Shown piece after piece: positions 38,001 to 49,945 of a DNA stretch of 64,000 bases (position 1 is the first letter of the stretch; each line of letters opens with the position of its first letter). Below the pieces are notes generated by a model. The model had not been told where the DNA came from. It searched no databases and saw only the letters and a program-made list of their open reading frames with translations. The DNA is from Chrysomallon squamiferum (taxonomy: Eukaryota > Mollusca > Gastropoda > Neomphalida > Peltospiridae), in the NCBI GenBank assembly GCA_012295275.1, contig CM022671.1, forward strand, positions 7,043,727 to 7,107,726. Direction: 5' to 3'. The translations under genes were made by a program, and so were the position numbers.

Positions 38001-38539
38001 TTTTCATGTTTACTTCTGCAAATGACTATACAGAGTTGTTGTTCCTGAAGTGGTGTGCAGCATTTCACTTCCGCTTCATTTCAATTGGCTATTAAACAAT
38101 ACATGCGCAGATTTATTGTCAAATAAAAGGCAAAATGTGAAAGAAGATAGATCTAAATGTTCTATTTATACAAACGATCGTATTCCTTTTTTACGATTTA
38201 ATTTTTTTTTTTTTTTTAATCTATTTCAAAATTTCGTTTTTTTTTCAGATTTTCAGTTTTCAGACACCAGAAATTCTCCTAACAAAATGGAGTGATATTT
38301 GATATCATTCTTGTTTCAAACATATAGTAAATTAGCATATTCTGATGTTCTGATTTCCGAAAAGGTAATAGAGGCCGTTAGCATTGCTACTAACAAATCA
38401 TCACACGCAAGAGAAAGTTCTATCTTCGAAGACAAAGTTACACAAGATACAGAAAACAGATTCCAGCAATAGAACACGAAAACAGCAGTATAGCCACCAA
38501 TGAAAACACATGCTTGGAAATCGGCAGTACAGCCACCAG

Positions 38540-41030
38540 TGATATTACGCCATGAACAAGATGGTGCAGCCACAAGTGAAAATATATCCCAGGAAAACAG
38601 CAGTATAGCCACCAGGGAAAACACATTCAAGTAACCTCGCAAATTGACCACTGAGGGAAACACACACTAAGAACACAGAATCAGTGATATTACATCATGA
38701 ACAAGATGGTGCAGCCACAAGTGAAAACCTATCCCAGGAAAACAGCAGTATAGCCACCAGGGAAAACACAAGCAAGTAACCTGGCAAATTGACCACTGAG
38801 GGAAATACACACAAATAACACAGAATCAGTGATATTACATCATGAAAAGATGGTGCAGACACAAGTGAACACCTATCCCAGGAAAACAGCAGTATAGCCA
38901 CCAGGGAAAACACATTCAAGTAACCTCGCAAATTGACCACTGAGGGAAACCCACACTAAGAACACAGAATCAGTGATATTACATCATGAACAAGATGGTG
39001 CAGACAAGATGGTACAGAAAACCTATCCCAGGGAAAACAGCAGTATAGCCACCAGGGAAAACACATGCAAGTAACCTCATAAATTGACCACTGAGGGAAA
39101 CCCACACTAAGAACACAGAATCAGTGATATTACATCATGAACAAGATGGTGCAGACAAGATGGTCCAGAAAAACCTATCCCAGGAAAACAGCAGTATAGC
39201 CACCAGGGAAAACACATGCAAGTAACCTCATAAATTGACCACTGAGGGAAACCCACACTAAGAACACAGAATCAGTGATATTACATCATGAACAAGATGG
39301 TGCAGACAAGATGGTACAGAAAACCTATCCCAGGAAAACAGCAGTATAGCCACCAGGGAAAACACATGCAAGTAACCTCGAAAATTGACCACTGAGGGAA
39401 ACCCACACTAAGAACACAGAATCAGTGATATTACATCATGAACAAGATGGTACAGAAAACCTATCCCAGGAAAACAGCAGTATAGCCACCAGGGAAAACA
39501 CATGCAAGTAACCCTCATAAAATTGACCACTGAGGGAAACCCACACTAAGAACACAGAATCAGTGATATTACATCATGAACAAGATGGTGCAGACAAGAT
39601 GGTACAGAAAACCTATCCCAGGAAAACAGCAGTATAGCCACCAGGGAAAACACATGCAAGTAACCTCGCAAATTGACCACTGAGGGAAACCCACACTAAG
39701 AACACAGAATCAGTGATATTACATCATGAACAAGATGGTGCAGACAAGATGGTACAGAAAACCTATCCCAGGAAAACAGCAGTATAGCCACCAGGGAAAA
39801 CACATGCAAGTAACCTCGCAAATTGACCACTGAGGGAAACCCACACTAAGAACACAGAATCAGTGATATTACATCATGAACAAGATGGTGCAGACAAGAT
39901 GGTACAGAAAACCTATCCCAGGAAAACAGCAGTATAGCCACCAGGGAAAACACATGCAAGTAACCTCGCAAATTGACCACTGAGGGAAACCCACACTAAG
40001 AACACAGAATCAGTGATATTACATCATGAACAAGATGGTGCAGACAAGATGGTACAGAAAACCTATCCCAGGAAAACAGCAGTATAGCCACCAGGGAAAA
40101 CACATGCAAGTAAACCTCAAGAATTGACCACTGAGGGAAACCCACACTAAGAACACAGAATCAGTGATATTACATCATGAACAAGATGGTGCAGACAAGA
40201 TGGTACAGAAAACCTATCCCAGGAAAACAGCAGTATAGCCACCAGGGAAAACACATGCAAGTAACCTCGCAAATTGACCACTGAGGGAAACCCACACTAA
40301 GAACACAGAATCAGTGATATTACATCATGAACAAGATGGTACAGAAAACCTATCCCAGGAAAACAGCAGTATAGCCACCAGGGAAAACACATGCAAGTAA
40401 CCTCGCAAATTGACCACTGAGGGAAACCCACACTAAGAACACAGAATCAGTGATATTACATCATGAACAAGATGGTGCAGACAAGATGGTACAGAAAACC
40501 TATCCCAGGAAAACAGCAGTATAGCCACCAGGGAAAACACATGCAAGTAACCTCGCAAATTGACCACTGAGGGAAACCCACACTAAGAACACAGAATCAG
40601 TGATATTACATCATGAACAAGATGGTGCAACAAGATGGTACAGAAAACCTATCCCAGGAAAACAGCAGTATAGCCATCAGGGAAAACACATGCAAGTAAC
40701 CTCGCAAATTGACCACTGAGGGAAACCCACACTAAGAACACAGAATCAGTGATATTACATCATGAACAAGATGGTGCAGACAAGATGGTACAGAAAAACC
40801 TATCCCAGGAAAACAGCAGTATAGCCACCAGGGAAAACACATGCAAGTAACCTCATAAAATTGACCACTGAGGGAAACCCACACTAAGAACACAGAATCA
40901 GTGATATTACATCATGAACAAGATGGTACAGAAAACCTATCCCAGGAAAACAGCAGTATAGCCACCAGGGAAAACACATGCAAGTAACCTCGCAAATTGA
41001 CCACTGAGGGAAACACACACAAATAACACA
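38540..41030. repeat. 150-bp satellite array, about 16 units
   Basis: The marker 'cagtgatattacatcatgaa' recurs at 38682, 38827, 38971, 39122, 39273, 39423, 39561, 39711, 39861, 40011, 40162, 40312, 40448, 40598, 40747 and 40899. Most intervals are 149-152 bp. Two are 136-138 bp, lacking 14 bp (gtgcagacaagatg), and the first few units are 144-145 bp. Central units are nearly identical while edge units diverge. Minus-strand open frames inside are repeat artefacts. Confidence 0.97.
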
Positions 41031-43059
41031 GCAATCAACTGTCAGTGCAAAGACATTCAAGTAATATGGCACTGAAACATCAAAGGAAACACACACTAAG
41101 AACACAGCTCTACAATCATCAGAGGAAATAAATGACAAGAATACATCAGGGAAGACCTATTCAGTGAGACCAACAGAACAACAAGTAATCACAAGATGAA
41201 GTTAGCACGATCAGAAAGTTATTAAAAGCTTGTTATTGGACTTCATAAGAAAACAATATGACTAAAAACATTACTATATACAAGTAATCTACATTCACTG
41301 TGTACTTTATATCTGCATCATCTTTATTAATTCTCTCTTCAAAATTTCTGTGATTCATAATGCCAAATAGATGAAACATTAATTAAATTGTTTAAACAAA
41401 CATGTTACAGGAAACAGCTTGTGTTGCAGAAATATTTAGGCATGAAATTATGTTCACATACAAAACTGACATAAAATTTTTAACAAGTGATCAGTGTTAT
41501 TGTCATTTCTTCAAAGTGTGTGTGTGGGGGTAAATTATGTTTTAATTTCTCTAAATTTCATGATAAAGAATAATGCCTGCTTGACAGTAAAGTATTAATA
41601 TTAATAATATAAATTTATAAATTAAAATTGAAACACAAATGACAAATGAGTTGATAGAAGTTTTTATCGCTTATAAAAACATGGTATTGAAGATATTCAG
41701 TAAAATGTAATTTGATGTATAAATACACTATATGCACACACGCAAACGCACAAACACACACATAAACCATCATTAGTAATCCTCTGGTGTGACACAACCC
41801 ACATATATTTATACAAATCAAGAAGATGCTGACTTCAACGGAACCACTTCCTCGAATCAAATTTTAAGTTTAAATGTAAATCTGAGTTATGTTTTTGTGA
41901 CAGAATTCAAATTAAATTAACAAAAATTTAAACAAAGATTAAACTGAAATGCTGATCTGAAAAATTTAGTCATGATTCATATATCTTAATAATAAAAGTT
42001 ACGTGGCTGGGTTTTGATGGACGTCACAATTTTGCATGTACACATCTCTTGAAGGAAAACAAAAAGTCATTATTTTAATTTTAAAAGGAAAATCATCAAT
42101 AAACATGCAGCAAAAAGACCTCAGAAAAAAAAAAAAAAAAAAAAATTCTAATATCCCAACCCTATCTGAGCCATCCCCCAATCTGAAAAATGTTCCAAGC
42201 ATTCTGCACGTTAGTGATGAATCTGAAGAAAGATATTTAGATAAATTTGATTAATTACCATTTTCAAATACCTGTCCACACCCTGTATATACTTAATGAA
42301 AAAAGCCACTTGACACACAAAATTTTACAGCTTGCATTTTATTGTCAAGATCCACAAAATTAACACATCTTTGTTAAAATAGATAACATACACAGTAGAG
42401 CATACATTAAGCTATATAAAACATGAAGACCCTTTTTTTTTTTTTTAACATATTCAGTAAAACATATCCTATCTGGTTGCATAACAAAATTTCATTCATG
42501 TTTTATAATGTGCAAACAATGTCACACATAACAATTTGAACAAAAACTGCGTTGACTAACTGATTTAACAATATTTGTCTCTAACAATTTGTTGCCTTTA
42601 TTTTTAGAAAGAGAAAGAGAGACATCGAAAGTGACATAACTCTAATAAAGATATATTTTCCTAATTCTGATTGGTTAAATGTTTACTACACATGTGACAA
42701 ATGAAATGTGCATGCATCAATATCCAGTGATGCTGTCACAATTTTGGTGTTTTAACAGTTTATTTGAAGTGTAAGAGACGAAATTGGTAAAATTTCAAGA
42801 CTCGATTAAAATCGTTGCAAAATGAAAGACTTGTCTATCAAAAATGTAATGAAAACATTTCAAACATTTTTCTCTATCACAGTTTTAATACATCATTTAA
42901 GTGAATTGCAGTGAGTTACAGTCACAGTTATCTGAAGAGATGATAAAAGTATAATTACAACATGAATTGATTCAAAAAGGTATTAATTTGTACATAAAAT
43001 AAAAACAAGTTTTAAAGGTTATTTTTATTTTGCCATATATATATATAAATACAGTTAGA
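41031..43059. other. AT-rich intergenic region downstream of OPTN
   Basis: No exon recognised. Contains a short poly-A run near 42126-42145. Open frames at 41615-41860 (-) and 42036-42254 (+) show no family resemblance. Confidence 0.4.
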
Positions 43060-44940
43060 TGATTTTTTATTAGAAGTCTATAATCAAAAAATTTCAACAT
43101 TGGTTTTTAATTATGTTCTGATAATACAATTCAGTCCAAATCATAAAATGATAATTTGCTGTCTGACATTTAAAGTACAAAGTCAAAACCAAAAAAATTG
43201 TATTTCAAGTCTAAATCTTGGTGTTAAACAGTAGTTCAGTCTGGTGCTTATTTGCATAAGCAAACATCATATTAAATCACAGGCATAAAAATAATTAAGA
43301 AAGAAAATAAATAAATAAATAAATAAATATATTCCTACACTGGTTTTTAATTAGTTTGCAATTAAGCCAAAATATCAATGTGTAAAATAATAGTTTCTTA
43401 TTTGTGTCTACAAATATCACATTGAATCAGACAGGAAATAAATGAATAAATAAATAAAATAAAAATATTAAAATAAAAATAATAATAAAATAAAATATTC
43501 CAACACTGGTTTTTGTCTTAAGTTAAAATCATAAGATGACTGAATTTCAAGTGATTATTAACGTTTGAAAATCTGTTTTAAGTGAAATATTTAAATAACA
43601 TCAGAGTGAAGAATTATTTTTAATTTTTAGTCTATAAGTCTATGCTTAACACAAGATGATAAAATTTTATCATCAAGTTTTATCTGCAACTGACAAATAT
43701 CATGTTAAGAAAACATTATTGTCAACAACAGTCTGTAAAAAGAAAATCAGGATACCACATAATAATGGTTTCAAAACTGTTTTCTTATCTATAGTTTGTG
43801 AAATTCAAATGAAGATATCACAAAATGACAGTTTCAAAATTGATTTCTTAACTGGAATTTATCAAATCAAAATCAAGCTACAACAAAATAATAGTTTGAA
43901 GCATGATTTTAACTACAGTGAATATAAAAACATGGTATGGTTTCATCACATAATGAAAGTTTTTCAAAGCTGATTTTATTCTGTAATTAAATCTAATTCA
44001 TAAAATGGAAAACATATGTGGCTAATATTTAACTATTGAGTATAAAAATGAAATCATGACATCTCAAAATAAACTCTTATAACTGATTCAGAAAATAGTC
44101 TGTAATTATGTAATCCAAGTAAGAAAAATAAAAAGTTCATTGCTGATATTTAACTAGTTTAAAACAATAAAAGTATTGAGATCGATTTTTAAATCCACAG
44201 TCTGAAAAAAATATCAAAAAGTAATGAAGTCTCAAGCTTGATTTTTAATCATTTAAATACTTTATCAAATTTCATTATGACATTTTTTCAAGACTGTGTA
44301 TAATTTACAGCTTATAATTAAATCAAAAGAAAAACTGATTGGCTTTTTACATCAGAGTCTGAAAAAGCAAAATCATCAACAAAATATAATATAGTATCAA
44401 ACTGATTTTTATTCATATAATGACATTTTTTCTTGACTGTTTTTTAGCTCATAATTAAATCAGATGCACAACATGATATAATTCTGACAGACATTTTTGA
44501 ATTATAGAGTAAACAACAACAAATGAAGTCATCAAAAAGTAATAAAATTTCAAGCCTGAAATTTGATCTTTTGAATAGCACAAAATGTCTCTTCATTGTC
44601 ATTTTCTCAAGACTGATTACTAACAGTTATTACAAGGAACCCACAAAATGATATAGGTTGAGAGTGATTTTTAAACCATAGTCTTAAAAAAAACAATTAA
44701 ATCGAAGCCACAAAAAGAAACATCAAGACTTGACAATCACCTTTTATCAAAACTGATTTTTAAAGACATCTTATAATTACATTGTATCTATGAAATAAAA
44801 TATCACGACATATTAACGATATTTTTTAAAGTACTGATTTTTTATATCATATATCTTGTAATTAAATCAAAGCCACAAATGAAAATATCAAGACTTGTTA
44901 ACGACATTTTTTTTTTTTAAGACTGATTCTTATTTTTATC
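43060..44940. repeat. Old, degenerate tandem repeat of about 60-70 bp
   Basis: The region recycles the words 'actgatttttaa', 'tcataaaatga', 'agtctgtaa', 'aattaaatcaaagccacaaa' and 'tcaagact' at about 60-70 bp steps. Divergence is high. It directly follows the OPTN stop codon on the gene's 3' side and may form much of its 3' UTR or flank. Confidence 0.55.
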
Positions 44941-44968
44941 CACAAAGCTGAAAAACGTCAGAAAATGT

Positions 44969-46113
44969 TCATGCCCTGGCCTCATAATTGTCCACGCATT
45001 CGACCACGTGTATCTGCAGTGTGTCCATGTCAGGAAGCTGCATGCCACACTGAGGACAACGAAAGTGTTCCTCTTCTTCGTGTTGTGTTGGCTCGTCGCC
45101 ATTTTGGTAGGCCATGGGGTTCTGGTAGTGACCAGGAGACATTGGAGGAATTTGTGGTTGAACAGGATTCTGAAACATCAGTGACTAGAAACATCACAAA
45201 CAGATATAAAATAAAAATAAAAATAAAAATACATGATCTGATTAATCATTATTTTATGACTTTTAGTTCTAGAGGTTAAAACAGAGGTTAAAAATATAAT
45301 AATGTGACATTTATATATTTTAGATGTTTGTTTTTGTTTTCAATGCATTTTAGTAATGCAGTGATTCAAATATGGGTTGGTATCAGAATCAGATGCTAAA
45401 GCATTTCATGGCTTGTCGAGAGTGATTATTTCAAGACTATGATAATTTAAACACTATGAAGTTGATAAATGAATAAAAATATGTTTGGACACTTTAAAAC
45501 ACTTTAATATTAATTAACAGTTATCAAAAATATATATATTTATTTTTTCATGCTATAACATAAGAGAGAAAACTCGCTGCCAGGTTATTCTTACTTTTCA
45601 TAGATAGAAAAACACATCTTGATAAATTTACAACAGAGCTATGATTAGACTGAGAAACAGTGCACTGAGTAGAACCTTGATCCTACAAGTAATCATGCTT
45701 TAGGCCAACTGCAAGGTAATAACATTTTTCAAAACACAACTAACCTGGAATGGATAAGGTGGCTGTTGCCCAGTAACACCTCCTACAGCTCCTTGATCAG
45801 GAGGTCTGAATGCTGGAGGTGGGTTTCCAGGTGAGGCAGGACCTGGGTAGTTCTGTTGTCGATGAGGGCCTGGTGATTGGATCATCACGTATTGGTCATT
45901 CCCCTGACAGCCTCGCTGCATGTCCACCACCTGTCGCCGTGACAACAACTCCAGCTCGTCCATCAGACGCTGGTTGTTCACTTGGAGTTCCTGCATCTCC
46001 TGCAGTATCTGCTCTTTCTCTGAAACCTGGCGCTCTCTTGCCTGCCTCTCAGCATCAAAGTCTATTTTGTACACCTCAGCCTGCACACAGAAAAACACAG
46101 TGTAACAATTATG

Positions 46114-46145
<32 letters not shown>

Positions 46146-49100
46146 CAACAGAGATCCAATCACAATATTATTATATACTGTATTACATCTGATACTGTAA
46201 CCATGCTATCACCATCACTGTGACTGTTACTTCCAGAAAGAATACTACTGTTATAGCATTACTGCTGCTAGTGTTGTAACCCAAACCACAACAACATCCA
46301 TCGTTACTACAACCACCAGCGCTACAAGTGCTATCCATGTCAGGAACTTGCTAACATTCTTTTAATATTTCAATCATTTAATTAATTATATATTTTTAAA
46401 TATTTTTCTATGTGGGTACATTCTAATACTAAGGGCTTTCACATCTTTAACATATGGGTTTCTTTTTACCCATTCGCAACAACAAAACAAGACAATAACA
46501 TAACTATTCACAGAGGCTGTCACTTATCTTTGCGTCCTGGACGTCATTAATACTGTTACATAAAATAAAAACAATATATCGAGAAACTTACCTGAGCTTT
46601 GTAGACACACTCCATTTCCTGGAACTCGTCTATCAGTCTCCGTTTTTCAGCATTAAGGTTGTTAATCTGCTCCTGAGTGGCTCGGATCGTTTCCTCTCGC
46701 GGCGATCACCTGCGCACTAAGCTCATTCAGACGTTCACTGTTGGCGTTCCTCTTCGATTCATCCTGTTTAGAAAAGTAACAAACCAATGTTTAATTAACA
46801 AATCAATAACATTAATGTTCATTAGGATGGTGTCAGATGACATGGAAGAGGAATCTCATAGCTGCTGCTCTGTTCCTAAAACTACTCTGACAATTAATAT
46901 TGTCAGACAGCAATGGGTGGAACGGGAAAAAGACCAAATTAACTTGACTCTGGTGTTAAATGTACTGGAATACTACATATTACATTTAATTTGTTCTCTT
47001 GCAAACCATACCAGAATATTACTACCGATTAGCTCTATATAAAGTAACCTTAATTTTTTTTTTTTTTTTTAAATTATTATTATTTTGGATTTCTGGATAC
47101 AAAAAAACACCAACTGCAGGTCAGCGTAGCCTCATTAGAATTGAGCATTCTCTCTTTCATACAATAAAGCTGATTTCTTTAGACAGTAACCAAATTATTC
47201 TACACACCCAAAAACACACTTATAAATGACTAATTGTGAAACACATATAATAGATACCCGTTTATACTGTTCAAAAGTGTCCAATAGCTCTTTGTAATCA
47301 TCAACAAGCTGATTAAATGATTTCTGTAATTCCTGTGAACGTTCTCTGAAAGTGAAAAAAAAAAAAAAATGGAAGTTAATCAATATCTACTATTGTAATA
47401 TCTTGTGACATCAGAATTAAATTTCAGTATTAATGACTTGATTTTTTTCTGCAAACAAATCCTTACTTTTGTTTCTACTGTAATCGTGTTTCATAGTATT
47501 TTTTGTTTTACTCAGATGTCAAATTTTTTCATTTTGTAATTTTTCAGTGATTAATCTAAAACAAAATGAGGTCTGACACTGTAAACCTTTTAATTTTTCA
47601 GTTAATAATTTCAAATCAAACAATGATTGTTAAACCTGATGCAGAGTTACATTACAAAAAAAAAAAAAAAAAAATTAAATTAGCTTTTATCAGTGATTAT
47701 TATACCAAATTAAAAGTGTGACAACAAATTGTTTATAATAAAGATTTTAGAATATTCTCAAATGCTGCTATAAATAATAACAGTAAAAATAACAGCATCA
47801 ATAATAATAAAATAATAATAGTAATAATAATAATAATAAATAATAATAATAAATAATAATAGTAATAATAGTAAACATAAAAATGAGGATAATGATAATA
47901 CTTAGTTTTTTGATGTTCAATTCGTTCCTGATCCCAGTTCTTTTTATAGCATTTTAGATGTTGAATAACATTTTGTGATTCTCTGCTTTGGTTATTCATC
48001 TCCTCTAAAAGATGCTGATTCTTCATTTCTGCTTCCTTGACTCTGCAAATTAACAAGTAAGAATAGAAAAACTGAAAGTTGTCAACATGCCGAATTATCT
48101 GCACGTTTCAATACACAGTATATAACAGATGAAGATGATGAACCACATTTCAAGAATGAAGTGGCTGCATTCTTGAATTTATAGATTTTTTTTCTAAACA
48201 GTTTACAGATACTGAAAAATGAATAAACAAACCAAAAAAAAAAAAAAAAATTTGTTTTTAATTGTTATGTATGGCTTTGTGATGGTGTCAAAACTCTTGT
48301 TAATATAACAAGCTGCAAACAACAAAATGAATGCAAGTTTATTTTTGTTTGAAGATATGCATAATCCAGTCCATCAGTAATGTAATTCTTATTTGAAATT
48401 CTGAATAGTTAATTAAAATGTGTACTGCAACTCATTTACTGTATTGTGTTTCTAACCTCTGATCTTTTCTGTACAGAACCTTTGTGACTGCAAAGCAAAA
48501 ACTTTACATTTCTAACCTTTTACCTTTCTTTTATAGAGCATTTTGATAGCTAAATAAAAACTTTATAACCTCTGATTTAGCTATGAAGTAAGAACTATAG
48601 TATAAACAATCTATTACCATTACATTTCTTACCTTTTATCTTTTGTTTTCAGAGCATTCGTGGCTGCTAAGAATATTTTTAAACTACAACTAACCTTTGA
48701 TCTTTCTTTTCCAGAGCACTTGTGGCTGCTTCCAGCTTGACCTGTGTTTCGTGTACCTCACTAATGAGAGTGAGAACTTGAGACCGCAGAGACTGAACAT
48801 CATTGTCATGAGAAGAAGCCACTGACTGAAGCTACAGATATAAAAAAAAAAAAAAAAACAGGTAACTATTTGACATGCGTTCATGTTTACGTCAAAGAGT
48901 TTAACAGATTGAGGTGTTTTAGGAAGCCATGAAACCACTGACTGCAGATGCAGAAACAGAAATAACATTTGTAGATATTCATAATAATGTTTAGTTTTCA
49001 TTGAAAGTCTTGGATAGACTGGATGTGGTTGTCATTTTGGGAAGCCAGGAAACTACTGATTCAAGGTTGAAATACGAGTAATTTTAATAATCCAAAATTT

Positions 49101-49422
49101 ACATTTAGTTTTATTTCAAAGAATTTGATAAAACTGGACACACATGCACACATTATGGGAACATATGATATAATATGTGTGTGTTGTGTCTGTGTATGCA
49201 TGACTATTGCCTGTCTTCTGTTTGTTTCTTGTCCAAGAATGCACGTAATAACCTGCTGTTGCTTTTCTGTATCATGTTGCCTGATAAATTCCATCATTTT
49301 CTGGTCATGTTCTTTATTCAACTTGGCAATTTCCATCTCAAATGTTTGTTGTAAATTTGCATTTTCCTGTCTACAATGACTCAGCATTTCAGCAGCCTGT
49401 TTTTCCTGAAGAAGTAAATAAG

Positions 49423-49453
<31 letters not shown>

Positions 49454-49910
49454 AAATTAATGAAATAATTTAGTAAAGTAAATAATTTTGCTTCAGAATA
49501 TTCATTTGTTAAACAGACATTAATCAAAAATATTATTCTGTATATTATTACTTTTAAAGTATGAATGAGGAAGTTTCTTTTCTTTTCTTTCTTTTTAATG
49601 GTACTATTATTTTAAACTACTACTATTACCACTAAGCAATACTTCATCATTATGTTCTTAGATAAATGTTTTTACAACAACCGTGTGTTAAATATTATCC
49701 TAATTGCTTTTCCAAACCACACAGGTATAGGTGAAATCTGGTAAAATTATTCTTGCATTAATTAACATCCAGTTAATTCATTCCACAACATACATATGTA
49801 GAATTTTTATTATTATTATTATTGTTCATTTTTATTAATTTTTTTTTTTTTTTGCTAATTCCAATCCACAACATAGATATGTAGACATTTTTTTATTATT
49901 ATCATTATAC

Positions 49911-49945
<35 letters not shown>

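Noticed and set aside
38540-41030. Possible CRISPR array
   Set aside because: Units are 150 bp and wholly repeated with no unique spacers, and the genome is eukaryotic.
38316-41138. Minus-strand frames repeating FSLVAILLFSW
   Set aside because: They come from the 150-bp satellite; the array has stops in every frame and no splice logic.
48690-49001. 103-codon minus-strand frame overlapping OPTN exon 6
   Set aside because: It reads the exon in the wrong frame together with a decayed exon copy and a poly-A tract.
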